The notes: generated by a model from the sequence alone, not told the origin. A DNA stretch of 64,000 nt from Sphingomonas aurantiaca (GCF_003050705.1 NZ_QAOG01000002.1:186001-250000); one strand, 5' to 3'. Positions 8,704-19,050 are shown, counted from the first letter of the stretch. Translations and numbers: made by a program.

Positions 8704-10590
8704 TCAGTCCGCGCGCGTGAGGGTGGCGGACTGCGGGCTGACGCTCGCGTTGACCGCGACCGTCGTATGCACGGGCGACGCGCTGGCGCTCGCACGCGCG
8801 TTGGGCGTCGCGTTCATCCGGACCGCGGTCGCACCCGGCAGGCCGGGGAAGCGCGGCCACATGCCCTGCGCGAGCGCGTTGCGGCTGGTCGATGCCTTCT
8901 TGCCGCCCTGCGCCTCGTACATCCAGTAGTTGCGCAGCACGGTGGTGACGTAGCCGCGCGTTTCCCAATAGGGGATGCTCTCGATATACAGCAGCGGATC
9001 GCCATTATCGTGGACGATCGCGTTCCAGTCGCCGACCGGGCGCGGCCCCGCATTATACGCCGCGATCACCTTGGGCAGCAGACCGCCGGTGACGCCCGCC
9101 ATGTCGCGCAGCCGCTCGAGATGGCGCTGGCCGATATCCATGTTGGTCGACGGCTTGGTCAGCGCCTTCATGTCGATCGCGGTGCCGCGTTCGCGCGCGA
9201 AGTCGGTCGCGGCGGCGGGCATGATCTGCATGAGGCCATAGGCGCCCGCCGGGCTCTTCACGGTGTTGCGGAACCGCGATTCCTCGAGCGTGTGTGCGTA
9301 GACCAGCGCCTTATCGATGTGCCAGCCGCTGTCCGGCGTCCAGTTCGGCGTCGGATAGCGCGCCTCGGCGGTCGAGGTAACGCCTTGCGGGCAGTTATGC
9401 GCGAGCCACACGGTCGTCGCTGGCAGGCTCAGTGCCTCGGCGACCCGGACCAGGTTGCCGAATTCGCGCGGGTCGCCGATCTTGGCTTGCTGGCGGATGA
9501 CGGTATCGGCCAGGTCGGTCTCGCCGACCTCGACCAGTGCCGCTGCGACGCGGACGTTGGGGCGCTTGCCGACGACCTTCCAGTCGCTTGCGACCAGCCC
9601 GCCGACCGCGGTGCCCTTGTCCTTCATCGCGAGCTGCTGGCGCGCGAGCTGGCCGTAGAAGCTCTCGCCGAACTGCGCCGCCGCCTTCAGGCGCCCCTCG
9701 ATCTTGTCGGGGCGCGAACACACCATGTCCGCGCGCGACGCCCAGTATAGCGCAGCCGCGCGCAGGTCGACGTCGCCGGCGCGTGCTGCGACGCCCTCGA
9801 ACCCGGCCTCGGCATTCGCGCAGTCATTCTGCCGCCATGCGGACAGCGCACCGACCCAGCGGCCCTGCACCGCCCAGTCGCCGACCCCGTCCTGCGCCTT
9901 GGTGGCCATGACGCGCGCGTTCGCATCGTCGCCCTGGAGGAAATAGATCCATGCGATTTTTTGCTGCCACTCGGTCAGCGCCTCGGGGGTCAGCCCCGGC
10001 GTGCTCTCGAGCAGCGACTGCGCCTCGCGGCCCATGTCCGCCTTGACGTAAGGCTGCATCTTGAGCGCGAGATCGGCGGCGATCAGGTCGCCCTGCAGGC
10101 TCTTGGCGCGGACTCGACGCGGTGCGCCGTCCTGCCAGATCAGGCGTTGCGCAGCGGGCAGGGGGGGCAGGTCGACCGCGCCGCGCGTCATCGCCAGGCG
10201 AGAGATTTGCGCGGCCTCGGGCAGTTCGGGCGCTTCGTTGAGCAGCGCGACCAGCGGCTCCATCTCGACGCGGGGCGAACCCTTGGCCGTGTACATCTCG
10301 GCGCGCGCGATCGCGTGCAGCGGGCCGGGCTTCATCGTGTCTAGCCCGATCTGCGCGTCGGTCCACTTGCCGTCGCGGATCGCGGCGAAGACGGTCTTGT
10401 ACGCCTCGCGCTGTCCGGCATCGAGCTGGTCCGGAATCTGTTCCAGCGTCGGCGCGCCGACCAGTTGCGGCGTGCCGAGCCGGGCATCGCCCGCGGGCTC
10501 GCCCGCCAGCGTCGCGGCGAAGGCCGGGAGGGGGAGCGCGCTGAGCCCCAGAACGAGCGCTGCCCGCGAGATCGACCGGGTCCGGATCAT
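8704..10590 (-). CDS. slt: Soluble lytic murein transglycosylase
   Basis: 628 residues. A signal peptide ([19 protein letters not shown]) exports it to the periplasm. A long helical, superhelix-like region follows, and a C-terminal SLT domain begins around residue 430: the catalytic glutamate sits in [10 protein letters not shown], followed by [13 protein letters not shown] and a later IAAYNAGP. It cleaves the peptidoglycan glycan strand with formation of 1,6-anhydro-muramyl ends. The last 50 residues are low-complexity Ala/Ser. It overlaps the upstream uracil-DNA glycosylase gene by 4 bp. Confidence 0.88.
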   Translation of the reverse strand: MIRTRSISRAALVLGLSALPLPAFAATLAGEPAGDARLGTPQLVGAPTLEQIPDQLDAGQREAYKTVFAAIRDGKWTDAQIGLDTMKPGPLHAIARAEMYTAKGSPRVEMEPLVALLNEAPELPEAAQISRLAMTRGAVDLPPLPAAQRLIWQDGAPRRVRAKSLQGDLIAADLALKMQPYVKADMGREAQSLLESTPGLTPEALTEWQQKIAWIYFLQGDDANARVMATKAQDGVGDWAVQGRWVGALSAWRQNDCANAEAGFEGVAARAGDVDLRAAALYWASRADMVCSRPDKIEGRLKAAAQFGESFYGQLARQQLAMKDKGTAVGGLVASDWKVVGKRPNVRVAAALVEVGETDLADTVIRQQAKIGDPREFGNLVRVAEALSLPATTVWLAHNCPQGVTSTAEARYPTPNWTPDSGWHIDKALVYAHTLEESRFRNTVKSPAGAYGLMQIMPAAATDFARERGTAIDMKALTKPSTNMDIGQRHLERLRDMAGVTGGLLPKVIAAYNAGPRPVGDWNAIVHDNGDPLLYIESIPYWETRGYVTTVLRNYWMYEAQGGKKASTSRNALAQGMWPRFPGLPGATAVRMNATPNARASASASPVHTTVAVNASVSPQSATLTRAD

Positions 10591-11357
10591 CGTACGCCCT
10601 TTTGCGATATCTGTTCGCCCATCAGCATCTGCAAATCCTTCCAGGCCTCGGCCTTGGCCGCGGGCTTCTCGATCAGAAACCGCGGATGATAGCTCGCGAC
10701 CACCGTCGTCACATCCGACGCGTCACCAGTCCCCGTTTGTGCGGTCTTATGGTTAAACCGGTGTAAACGCCCGCGCGCCGCCTGTAATTCCGTCCCGAGG
10801 ATGGCACGGCTCGCCGCATTGCCCAGCAGCAGCAACTGCCGCGGTGCGACCAAGCCGATGTGATGCTTGGCGATTTCGGCGAGCCGATCCTCGACCTCGC
10901 TCTGGATCCGCCCTGCCGTCGGCCGCTTCGCGCACACCGCCGCAACGTGCACGGCGTCGCGCGCGAGGCCGATCGCCGCGAGCATCCGGTCGAGCAATCG
11001 ACCCGACCCGCCGCTCAGCAACGCACCGGCATCGCCGTCATCCCGGTCGGGACAATCGACAAGCACCATGACCGTAGCGTCAGCCGGCCCGCTGGCGGCC
11101 AGCGAAATCCCGCTCCAGCTCGCCTCGGGAACCTCTGCCCCGCCCCGCCAGTTGAGGAAGTCTGCCAGCACAAGCGGCATTGCGGATGGAGATACGGACA
11201 GCGCAGCAGGTGCCGCGGGTGCGACGATAAGCGGCTCAGGCGCCGCGAACCAGTCGCGGGGGACATCGTCGACCAATGTGTCGACGCCAGCCTCGTGCCA
11301 CCATTCGAGCGCGCTCGCCGCGGCATTTCGCCAGTCGATGGTTTGGTCCGCCCCCAC
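10587..11357 (-). CDS. Uracil-DNA glycosylase family protein
   Basis: 256 residues. The C-terminal 170 residues carry the type 4/5 uracil-DNA glycosylase fold: VMVLVDCPDRDD near the position of the usual GEAPG loop, LVAPRQLLLLGNAASRAILG, and VVASYHPRFLI matching the HPS motif loop. The first 90 residues are a proline-alanine linker seen in sphingomonad members. Its role would be removal of uracil from DNA, but the active-site loop departs from the family consensus, so catalysis is not assured. First gene of a three-gene operon with slt and moaB. Confidence 0.75.
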   Translation of the reverse strand: MGADQTIDWRNAAASALEWWHEAGVDTLVDDVPRDWFAAPEPLIVAPAAPAALSVSPSAMPLVLADFLNWRGGAEVPEASWSGISLAASGPADATVMVLVDCPDRDDGDAGALLSGGSGRLLDRMLAAIGLARDAVHVAAVCAKRPTAGRIQSEVEDRLAEIAKHHIGLVAPRQLLLLGNAASRAILGTELQAARGRLHRFNHKTAQTGTGDASDVTTVVASYHPRFLIEKPAAKAEAWKDLQMLMGEQISQKGVR

Positions 11358-11493
11358 AGGGTAACCTATGCTGCACGGTTGACGTGGCGGTCAACTCGCG
11401 CAATCGCCATATTGGACAAGACGGTGCCAGCCCGAGCCCGAACGAGGGGGCGGTCCGTAAAGCTGGGCAAAGAGGGGATATCCCCGGGAGACG

Positions 11494-13158
11494 ATGATGA
11501 CGACACGTGAATCGATGCCCTATGATGTGGTGATCGTCGGCGCAGGCCCGGCCGGTCTTTCGGCAGCGATCCGTCTCAAACAAATGGCGGCGGAGAAGGA
11601 CGCGGAGATCAGCGTCTGCGTGCTCGAAAAGGGCTCCGAGGTCGGTGCGCACATCCTGTCGGGCGCGGTCATCGACCCCAAGAGCCTCGACGAACTGCTG
11701 CCCAACTGGCGCGAGGATGGCTGTCCGCTGGCGGAAGTGCCGGTGACCGAGAACCATCACTGGATCCTCAGCAAGACGAAGAAGAGCGAGATGCCGCACT
11801 TCGTCACGCCGTCGTTCATGCACAACAAGGGCACCTATACCGGCAGCCTCGGCAATCTGTGCCGCTGGATGGCGGGCAAGGCGGAGGAACTCGGCGTCGA
11901 GATCTTCCCCGGCTTCGCCGCCGCCGAAATCCTGTTCAACGACGATGGCTCGGTCAAGGGCGTCGCAACCGGCGACATGGGCGTCGCGCGCGACGGCACG
12001 CACAAGGGCGATTACACCCCCGGCCTCGAGCTCCACGCCAAATACACCTTCTTCTCCGAAGGCTGCCGTGGTCACCTGACCAAGCAGCTGATCGCCAAGT
12101 TCGATCTCGCCAAGGACAGCGATCCGCAGGTCTACGGCCTCGGCATCAAGGAGCTGTGGGACATCGATCCCGCGCTCCATTCGCCCGGCCGCGTCATCCA
12201 CACGCAGGGCTGGCCGCTGACCGAGACCGACGGCTCGAACGGCGGCGGCTGGATCTATCACCAGGCGAACGGTCAGGTCTCGATCGGCTTCGTCACGTGG
12301 CTGAACTACACCAACCCGCATCTCTCGCCGTTCCACGAGATGCAGCGCTGGAAGACGCATCCCGAGATCGCCGCGCTGCTCAAGGGCGCCAAGCGCGTCA
12401 GCTACGGCGCGCGCGCGATCAGCGATGGCGGGCTGCAATCGATCCCCAAGCTCGTGATGCCCGGCGCCGCGCTGATCGGCGATAGCGCCGGTTTCCTCAA
12501 CGTGCCGCGGATCAAGGGTACGCACACCGCGATGAAGTCCGGCATGATGGCCGCCGAGGCTGCGGTCGAGGCGATCGTCTCGCAGCGCGGCCATGACGAG
12601 CTCGCCGCCTATCCAGAGGCGTTCGAACGGTCGTGGGTCAAGAAGGAGCTGTCGGTCGTCCGCAACGTCGTGCCGCTGGTCAAGAAGTTCGGCGACCTGG
12701 TCGGGTCGGGGCTTGCCGGCGTGACGATGTGGCTCGAGCATCTGGGGATCAAGGTTCCCTTCACGATGCACCATCATCCCGACCATGAAAGCCTGTGGCG
12801 CAAGGATCTGGTCAAGCCGATCGACTATCCCAAGGCCGACGGCGTCCTCACCTTCGATCGCCTCTCGTCGGTGTTCATCTCGAACACCAACCATGAGGAG
12901 GACCAGCCGGTCCACCTGACGCTCAAGGATCCGGCGGTACCGATCACCTACAACCTGCCGATGTACGACGAGCCCGCGCAACGCTATTGCCCGGCCGGCG
13001 TTTACGAGGTCGTCGGCGTCGAAGAAGGCGATCCGAAGTTCGTCATCAACGCGCAGAACTGCGTCCACTGCAAGACCTGCGACATCAAGGACCCCACCCA
13101 GAATATCAACTGGGTCGTACCCGAGGGCGGCGGAGGCCCCAATTATCCCAACATGTAA
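11494..13158 (+). CDS. Electron transfer flavoprotein-ubiquinone oxidoreductase
   Basis: 554 residues. The FAD-binding motif VGAGPAGLSAAIRL is at the N-terminus, and the C-terminal cysteine set (YCPAGVYEV and NCVHCKTCDIKDP) ligates a 4Fe-4S cluster. The enzyme passes electrons from ETF, reduced by acyl-CoA and other dehydrogenases, to ubiquinone at the inner membrane. It is divergent from the uracil-DNA glycosylase gene across 136 bp. The stop lies inside a purine-rich stretch that may serve as the ribosome site of the next gene. Confidence 0.95.
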   Translation: MMTTRESMPYDVVIVGAGPAGLSAAIRLKQMAAEKDAEISVCVLEKGSEVGAHILSGAVIDPKSLDELLPNWREDGCPLAEVPVTENHHWILSKTKKSEMPHFVTPSFMHNKGTYTGSLGNLCRWMAGKAEELGVEIFPGFAAAEILFNDDGSVKGVATGDMGVARDGTHKGDYTPGLELHAKYTFFSEGCRGHLTKQLIAKFDLAKDSDPQVYGLGIKELWDIDPALHSPGRVIHTQGWPLTETDGSNGGGWIYHQANGQVSIGFVTWLNYTNPHLSPFHEMQRWKTHPEIAALLKGAKRVSYGARAISDGGLQSIPKLVMPGAALIGDSAGFLNVPRIKGTHTAMKSGMMAAEAAVEAIVSQRGHDELAAYPEAFERSWVKKELSVVRNVVPLVKKFGDLVGSGLAGVTMWLEHLGIKVPFTMHHHPDHESLWRKDLVKPIDYPKADGVLTFDRLSSVFISNTNHEEDQPVHLTLKDPAVPITYNLPMYDEPAQRYCPAGVYEVVGVEEGDPKFVINAQNCVHCKTCDIKDPTQNINWVVPEGGGGPNYPNM

Positions 13159-13198
13159 GCCCCTGCGTCTGCCTCTCCTCCTCCTGCTCGGTCTCGCC

Positions 13199-14584
13199 GT
13201 GGCGGCACCCGCCGCGGCCGAGACGGGGGATCTTTCCGCCTATCTGAAGGCCCGCGCCGCCGATGCCGCGGGCAGGCCTGATCACGCCGCCGCCAGCTAT
13301 GCGAAGGTGCTGGCGGCGGCGCCCGACGATCCCGTCGTCGCGATCCGCGCGTACCGCGAGGCGCTGGAGGCGGGCGACATGCCGCTCGCCTCGCGCGCCG
13401 CCGCCGTCCTGAGCCGGGCAGGCGTTGCTCCTGCCGATGCCGCCCTCCTCCCGCTGGCCGATGCCGCGCGGGCGGGGGACACCAAGGCCGCCAGTGCCGC
13501 GATCGCCACGCTCGCCACCGGGCCCCTCGTGGTCCTCGCGCCCTCGCTCTACGCCTGGGTCGCGCATGCCGAGGGTCGCGATCCGGGACCGTCGCTTGCC
13601 ATCGCCGCCAAGGACCCCGTCGCCAACCGTTTCGCCACCGAGGCGCGCACGCTGATCGCCGCCGCACCGCGCCGCCAACCGCTCGCGACCGGCGTCTCGC
13701 GGCTGCTCGCCCAGCTCGCCAGCGATCTTGCGGCGGGTGAGCCCTCACCCCTGTCGATCGCGCTGACGCAGGCGGCATTGCGCGCGGACCCCCGCTACGA
13801 CAGCGCGAGAATCCTGCTCGCCGACGCGCTCGCCCGTAACAGGATCGTCGATCGCGCGCTCACCGTCCTCGACGAGGTCGATCCGAAGGGCGCGTTCGCC
13901 GCCGCCGCCGCTGCCGAACGAGTCGAGATCCTCGCCAACGCCGATCGCGACGGCGAGGCGCTGGCCGCCGCCAAGAACCGGGTCGACCAGCTGGACGCCG
14001 AACCCGCCGACTGGCAGCGTTATGCCGACCTGCTGCTGACCACCGGCAACCCTGCCGAAGCCGCAACCTGGTATCGCCGTATCATCTCGGCCGACGGGGC
14101 GAATGGCGGCAGCTGGGGCTCGTGGCTGCAATACGGCGGTGCGCTCGACCAGGCGGGGCGCTGGCCCGAGGCGCGCGACGCGCTCGAAAAGGCGGTCGCG
14201 CGGGGTCCCGCACAACCGCTCGCGCTCAATTATCTCGGCTTTGCGCAGGTCGAGCATGGCGACGACATCCCCGCCTCGATCCGGCTGCTGGAACGCGCCA
14301 GCCGCCTCGATCCGGCCAACGCGTCGATTACCGACTCGCTGGGTTGGGCGTACCATCTCGCGGGCGACACCGCGCGTGCGCTCCCGCTGCTCGAACGCGC
14401 AGGGCAGGGCGATCCTGCCAACGCCGAGATTGGCGATCACCTCGGCGACGCGTATTGGACGGTCGGCCGCCAATATGAGGCGCGCTACGCCTGGCGCGCC
14501 GCGCTGCTGACCGCCGAGCCCAGCGACACGGCGCGCCTGACCGCCAAGATCGCCAACGGCCTCCCGCCGAAAGCTCGTCGCTGA
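13199..14584 (+). CDS. Tetratricopeptide repeat protein, start uncertain
   Basis: About 460 residues, mostly helical TPR-like repeats, including YLKARAADAAGRPDHAAASY and the C-terminal ASITDSLGWAYHLAGD and AEIGDHLGDAYW. Function is unknown; TPR proteins usually scaffold complexes. GTG at 13199 is the first ordinary start codon, but the same frame stays open upstream and encodes a clear signal peptide (KPLRLPLLLLLGLAVAAPAAA) from about 13157. No ATG, GTG or TTG precedes that peptide in frame. ATT at 13142 has GGAGG 5 bp before it and would give a complete exported protein. It then overlaps the ETF-QO stop. Confidence 0.75.
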   Translation: MAAPAAAETGDLSAYLKARAADAAGRPDHAAASYAKVLAAAPDDPVVAIRAYREALEAGDMPLASRAAAVLSRAGVAPADAALLPLADAARAGDTKAASAAIATLATGPLVVLAPSLYAWVAHAEGRDPGPSLAIAAKDPVANRFATEARTLIAAAPRRQPLATGVSRLLAQLASDLAAGEPSPLSIALTQAALRADPRYDSARILLADALARNRIVDRALTVLDEVDPKGAFAAAAAAERVEILANADRDGEALAAAKNRVDQLDAEPADWQRYADLLLTTGNPAEAATWYRRIISADGANGGSWGSWLQYGGALDQAGRWPEARDALEKAVARGPAQPLALNYLGFAQVEHGDDIPASIRLLERASRLDPANASITDSLGWAYHLAGDTARALPLLERAGQGDPANAEIGDHLGDAYWTVGRQYEARYAWRAALLTAEPSDTARLTAKIANGLPPKARR

Positions 14585-14709
14585 CTCGTTTTCCTACGGG
14601 GGGAGCGGGCTCGCACGGCTTCCGTGGGGAGGGCGATGCCGACGGCGGCAATGAGCGTAACGCCGCGCGCACCTGGCCCGCACAGGGCGAAGCGTGCGCA
14701 ACGCCCCCT

Positions 14710-14793
14710 CCGTCATCCTGACGAAAGTCAGGATCCAGAGTAACGACCGATGCCCTGCCTGGCTCTGGATCCTGACTTTCGTCAGGATGACGG
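14710..14793. repeat. REP-like palindrome, family B (outward pair)
   Basis: Two copies of a cgtcatcctgac(g/t)-aaagtcagga unit face each other, with complementary ends gtcaggatgacgg. Each half is itself a hairpin (atcctgac/gtcaggat), followed by ccagag and ctctgg. The whole can fold into a long stem. It fills the gap between the TPR gene and ispE together with GC-rich sequence that has no gene. Confidence 0.75.
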
Positions 14794-14874
14794 ACGCTAG
14801 ATGCAGAGCGGAACGTTGCCAGTGCCCCTCCATCCGCTAAGCCAGACCCCAAATCGCAAACCCCGAGATCCACG

Positions 14875-15750
14875 ATGCCCGCCACCACCGAACCCGCGCC
14901 TGCGAAAATCAACCTGGCGCTCCACGTCCGCCGTCGCCGCGAAGACGGCTATCACGATCTCGAAACGCTGTTCGCCTTCGCCACCGACGGTGACATCGTC
15001 ACCGTCGAACCGGCCGCCGCGAACCGCTTCACCATCACCGGCCCCTTCGCGGATGCGCTGCTCCCCGCCCCAAAACACACCACCACCCCGACCTCCGCCG
15101 GGGTGGCGGCATGGGGTGGCAACCTTGTCACCGCCGCCGCCGACGCCTTCACCGCCGCATTCGCCCCGAACGCCCGTCACGCGATAACGCTGGAAAAGCA
15201 CCTGCCCATTGCCTCGGGCATCGGCGGAGGCTCGGCCGACGCGGCCGCCACGCTGCGCGCGCTGGCACGCCTCCACGGTATCGCCGCGACCGATGCGCGC
15301 CTCCACGCCATCGCCGCAACGCTCGGCGCGGACGTCCCCGCGTGCCTTGCCAACCGCACTACGCTCGGCACCGGCAAGGGCGACACCTTGACCAACCTCG
15401 AAGGCCTGTCCGGCACGCCGCTCCTCCTGGTCAATCCCGGCGTCGCGGTCTCGACTGCCGCCGTCTTCAAGGCCTGGGACGGCCAGGATCGCGGCCCCAT
15501 CCCCGAAGGCGACCTTCTCACGCGCGCAACCGCCGGCCGCAACGATCTGGAGCCCCCCGCGCTGGCATTGGCCCCCGTCATCGCCGATGCCCGCACGCTG
15601 CTCGACGCGGCGCACGACGTGCTGCTATCCAGAATGTCCGGCTCCGGCGCCACCTGCTTCGCCCTCTTCCAGACCGCCGAAGCCAGAGACTCGGCTGCAA
15701 CCGCGGCGCAAGCCTGCGGCTGGTGGACCCTCGCAACGACGCTCGCCTGA
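14875..15750 (+). CDS. ispE: 4-diphosphocytidyl-2-C-methyl-D-erythritol kinase
   Basis: 291 residues of the GHMP kinase superfamily. PAKINLALHVRRRREDGYH opens the protein, LPIASGIGGGSADAAAT is the ATP-binding glycine-rich motif at about 102-118, and MSGSGATCFALF is the C-terminal motif 3. It phosphorylates CDP-methylerythritol in the MEP pathway to isopentenyl diphosphate. Segment 60-80 (LPAPKHTTTPTSAG) is a low-complexity insertion. Genes follow in the same direction, but palindromes on both sides suggest a separate transcript. Confidence 0.93.
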   Translation: MPATTEPAPAKINLALHVRRRREDGYHDLETLFAFATDGDIVTVEPAAANRFTITGPFADALLPAPKHTTTPTSAGVAAWGGNLVTAAADAFTAAFAPNARHAITLEKHLPIASGIGGGSADAAATLRALARLHGIAATDARLHAIAATLGADVPACLANRTTLGTGKGDTLTNLEGLSGTPLLLVNPGVAVSTAAVFKAWDGQDRGPIPEGDLLTRATAGRNDLEPPALALAPVIADARTLLDAAHDVLLSRMSGSGATCFALFQTAEARDSAATAAQACGWWTLATTLA

Positions 15751-15773
15751 ACGGACGCCCCCACCACCACCTG

Positions 15774-15804
15774 CCGTCATCCTGACGAAAGTCAGGACCC
15801 AGAG
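15774..15804. repeat. REP-like palindrome, family B (single copy)
   Basis: ccgtcatcctgacgaaagtcaggacccagag, the same unit as at 14710, here as a single hairpin with stem atcctgac/gtcagga. It lies 24 bp after the ispE stop. Confidence 0.7.
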
Positions 15805-15896
15805 CCAAAACCGACTACGCCGGCCACTACCAAGCGCGCGCCTGAACAACCCCACCCATTCTCGACCAGACTCTGCCTTTTTCGCCCAAACCCGAT

Positions 15897-15911
15897 GTTC
15901 CGCACTTGTTC
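15897..15911 (+). promoter_or_regulatory. LexA box of recA
   Basis: GTTC-N7-GTTC (gttccgcacttgttc), the direct-repeat operator bound by LexA in alphaproteobacteria, lies 77 bp before the recA start. The exact half-sites and spacing, and the position in front of recA, make SOS control very likely. Confidence 0.85.
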
Positions 15912-15988
15912 CATGAGAACAAAGAGAATACATGGTGTTTGACGCGTTGAATGGCACGCGCGCTTGCTTTAGCGATGGGAGCTTATCA

Positions 15989-17062
15989 ATGGCCGCTAAT
16001 CTGAAAGTGATCGACACCGGCATGGCAACCGCAACCAACGACCGGCAAAAGGCGCTGGACGCCGCGCTCGCGCAGATCGACCGCGCGTTCGGCAAGGGCT
16101 CGGCGATGCGCCTGGGCTCCAAGGAAACGATGCAGGTCGAGGTCATCTCGACCGGCTCGCTCGGGCTCGACATCGCGCTCGGCGTCGGCGGCCTGCCGCG
16201 CGGCCGCGTGATCGAGATTTACGGCCCGGAAAGCTCGGGCAAGACCACGCTCGCGCTCCACGTGATCGCCGAGGCGCAGAAGAACGGCGGCACCGCCGCG
16301 TTCGTCGATGCCGAGCATGCGCTCGACCCGGTCTATGCCAGGAAGCTCGGCGTCAACATCGACGAGCTGATCGTGTCGCAGCCCGATACCGGTGAGCAGG
16401 CGCTCGAGATCGTCGACACGCTGGTGCGCTCGAACGCGATCGACGTGCTCGTGGTCGACTCGGTCGCGGCACTCGTGCCGCGCGCGGAAATCGAGGGCGA
16501 GATGGGCGACAGCCATGTCGGTCTTCAGGCGCGCCTGATGTCGCAGTCGCTGCGCAAGCTCACCGGCTCGATCAGCCGCTCGCGCTGCATGGTGATCTTC
16601 ATCAACCAGCTCCGCATGAAGATCGGCGTGATGTACGGCAACCCGGAGACCACGACGGGCGGCAACGCACTGAAGTTCTACGCTTCGGTCCGCCTCGACA
16701 TCCGCCGCATCGGCGCGGTCAAGGCCGGTGAAGAGGTGACGGGCAACCAGACGCGCGTGAAGGTCGTCAAGAACAAGGTCGCGCCGCCGTTCAAGCAGGT
16801 CGAATTCGACATCATGTACGGGCAGGGCGTCTCGAAGCTCGGCGAGATCCTCGATCTCGGCGTGAAGGCGGGCCTCGTCGAGAAGTCGGGTGCCTGGTTC
16901 AGCTATGACAGCGTCCGCCTCGGCCAGGGTCGCGAGAATTCGAAGACCTTCCTCAAGGACAACCCCGAAACCGCCGATCGCCTCGAAAAGCAGATCCGCG
17001 CGCGCACCGACAAGGTCGCCGAGGAAATGATGGTAGGCCCCGGCGCCGAAGACGACGCATAA
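15989..17062 (+). CDS. recA: Recombinase A
   Basis: 357 residues. Walker [10 protein letters not shown] at 79-87, [17 protein letters not shown] (Walker B and loop 1) and the C-terminal oligomerisation and acidic tail segments are all present. RecA pairs homologous DNA and triggers LexA self-cleavage. ATG at 15989 has GGGAG about 7 bp upstream; an in-frame ATG 33 bp later (MATATNDRQ) is an alternative, and an upstream extension to 15932 is unlikely. The LexA box is upstream. Confidence 0.97.
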   Translation: MAANLKVIDTGMATATNDRQKALDAALAQIDRAFGKGSAMRLGSKETMQVEVISTGSLGLDIALGVGGLPRGRVIEIYGPESSGKTTLALHVIAEAQKNGGTAAFVDAEHALDPVYARKLGVNIDELIVSQPDTGEQALEIVDTLVRSNAIDVLVVDSVAALVPRAEIEGEMGDSHVGLQARLMSQSLRKLTGSISRSRCMVIFINQLRMKIGVMYGNPETTTGGNALKFYASVRLDIRRIGAVKAGEEVTGNQTRVKVVKNKVAPPFKQVEFDIMYGQGVSKLGEILDLGVKAGLVEKSGAWFSYDSVRLGQGRENSKTFLKDNPETADRLEKQIRARTDKVAEEMMVGPGAEDDA

Positions 17063-17513
17063 CACGAACGCTCTCCCTTAAGGGAGCGGCCGGAACCCCT
17101 TAACCCTCTCCCCTCGGGGGAGAGGGAGGGGCCCATTGCCCTTGCAATGGGAGGGTGAGGGCACGCGAGGAAAGACATCGCCCCCAAGCCCACACCACCC
17201 CGGCGACCGCCGCGGCCAGTTGGGAAGGCCGCTCGTGTCGAGTGCCACGACAACCCAAACCCACGCCACCCCGGCGAAGGCCGGGGCCCAATTGGGATGT
17301 CTTCTCAATTCAGGTGCTACGACGCGCCCGCCCCAATGGTCTCCCGCGAAGGCGGGAGCCCAGGCTGGATCCCCGCCTTCGCGGGGAAACACGGATACGC
17401 AATCTACCGCGGCCGCGAAAAATCCCTCGACGCAAAACCCGCGCGAGCGTCTATACTTTCTATACTTCACTCTCCCAAACGCCCCCGAACCCCAAGCATG
17501 AAGCTCCCCGCTG
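17063..17513. repeat. Gene-free interval with several REP-like palindromes
   Basis: 451 bp between recA and a methyltransferase gene without a supportable gene. It starts with two short hairpins (ctctccc/gggag near 17071 and ccctctccc/gggagaggg near 17100). Then come a degenerate and a good family A1 copy (about 17195-17225 and 17266-17296, ccccggcgaaggccgggg) and a family A2 pair at 17340-17392 (tcccgcgaaggcggga facing ccccgccttcgcgggg). The last 120 bp show nothing recognisable. The hairpins after recA may end its transcript. Confidence 0.7.
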
Positions 17514-18350
17514 ATGACCACAGGCTTTGACTGGACTGGCAGGATTGGCGACGTCTGGGCCGAGGAATGGCGCCGCACCGACCGCAGCTTCGCGAACCTC
17601 ACGCCGCACCTGAACGCCGCGATCCTCGCCGCCGCCACGCCACACACCGCCAAAGTCATCGACATCGGCTGCGGCGCGGGCGCAACCACGCTGGCCACCG
17701 CGCAGGCGCTCCCGAACGCGACCGTCACCGGTATCGACCTCTCCCCCAATCTGATCGAGACCGCCCGGCAGCGCGCCGCGGATAAGGCCAACGCGCAGTT
17801 CGAATGCGCCGACATCACCGCCGCCGCCGCGACCCACGCCCCAGTCGACCTCTACGTCTCGCGCCACGGCGTCATGTTCTTCGCCGATCCCGTCGCCGCC
17901 TTCGCCACGCTCGCCGCTGCCGCGGCCCCCGCTGCCACCCTCGTCTTCTCCTGTTTCGCCGAGCGCGCCGCCAATCACTGGGCGACCGAAACCATCGCTG
18001 CCACCGGCGGCGACGCGGACGCACCAGCGACGACCGCACCCGGCCCGTTCGCGTTCGCCGACCCCGGCCATGTCGCCGCCATCCTCGCCGACGCCGGCTG
18101 GCAGGCAGGACCGCCCAGCCGCATCGACTTTGCCTATCGGGCCGGCGGCGGGTCCGACCCCGTCGCCGACGCGGTCGACTATTTCCGCCGCATCGGCCCC
18201 GCCGCCTCCGCGATCCGCGATGCGGCGCCTGAGGAACGCGAGTCCTACATCGCGCGTCTCACCCAGGTCTGCGACCGTCACCGCACCGGCGACACGGTGG
18301 AATTTCCCGCCGTCGCCTGGATCTGGACGGCGCGCACCGCGGCCCGATAA
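17514..18350 (+). CDS. Class I SAM-dependent methyltransferase
   Basis: 278 residues. The SAM-binding motif I VIDIGCGAGATT is near residues 45-56, with GIDLSPNLIE as motif post-I and a methyltransferase-11 layout after that. The substrate is not evident; YVSRHGVMFF and the C-terminal half resemble small-molecule methyltransferases of the UbiE/SmtA type. It probably shares a transcript with the GST gene 35 bp downstream. Confidence 0.8.
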   Translation: MTTGFDWTGRIGDVWAEEWRRTDRSFANLTPHLNAAILAAATPHTAKVIDIGCGAGATTLATAQALPNATVTGIDLSPNLIETARQRAADKANAQFECADITAAAATHAPVDLYVSRHGVMFFADPVAAFATLAAAAAPAATLVFSCFAERAANHWATETIAATGGDADAPATTAPGPFAFADPGHVAAILADAGWQAGPPSRIDFAYRAGGGSDPVADAVDYFRRIGPAASAIRDAAPEERESYIARLTQVCDRHRTGDTVEFPAVAWIWTARTAAR

Positions 18351-18385
18351 GCGTGTCGGCGGGATAGAAGAGCAGGGGAACCAGC

Positions 18386-19021
18386 ATGATCATCGTCCAC
18401 CACCTCGAAAACTCGCGATCGCAGCGGATCCTGTGGATGCTCGAGGAACTCGGCCTCCCCTACGAGATCAAGCGCTACGAGCGGAATCCGGAGACCATGC
18501 TCGCCCCACCCGAACTCAAGAAGGTCCATCCGCTCGGCAAGTCGCCGGTGATCGAGGACACCGATGTCCAGGGCGTCGGCGTCATCGCCGAGACCGGCGC
18601 GATCGTCGAATATCTCGTCGACAAGGCGGACGGCAAACTCGGTGCGCCCGCCAACCGCGGCGATGCGCTGCGCTACCGCTTCTGGCTGCATTATGCCGAA
18701 GGCTCGATGATGCCGCCGCTGCTGCTGAAACTCGTCCTCGCGCGCATCCCGATCATGGGCAAGGTCGCGGTCAAGAAGATCCAGCCGATGATCGACGTTC
18801 ATCTCGACTATGTCGAATCCGAACTGGAGCAGCGTCCTTGGTTCGCCGGCGCCGAGATGACCGCTGCCGACATCATGATGAGCTTTCCCTTGGAGGCTGC
18901 GCGCAGCCGCGGCGGCCTGAACGAGTCGCGCCCCGCCACGATCGCCTGGCTCGCCAAGGTGCACGCCCGGCCTGCCTATCAGGCCGGGCTCAAAAAGGGC
19001 GGCCCCTACGCCTACGCCTGA
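18386..19021 (+). CDS. Glutathione S-transferase family protein
   Basis: 211 residues. The N-terminal thioredoxin-like domain has VHHLENSRSQRILWMLEELGLPYE, with the catalytic Ser/Asn region at HHLENSRS, and KSPVIED as the glutathione-binding cis-Pro loop. The C-terminal helical domain holds FAGAEMTAADIMMSFPLE. It conjugates or reduces small molecules with glutathione in the cytoplasm; the substrate is unknown. Confidence 0.88.
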   Translation: MIIVHHLENSRSQRILWMLEELGLPYEIKRYERNPETMLAPPELKKVHPLGKSPVIEDTDVQGVGVIAETGAIVEYLVDKADGKLGAPANRGDALRYRFWLHYAEGSMMPPLLLKLVLARIPIMGKVAVKKIQPMIDVHLDYVESELEQRPWFAGAEMTAADIMMSFPLEAARSRGGLNESRPATIAWLAKVHARPAYQAGLKKGGPYAYA

Positions 19022-19050
19022 GCTCTAGGATCACGCCACCGCCTCCCCAC

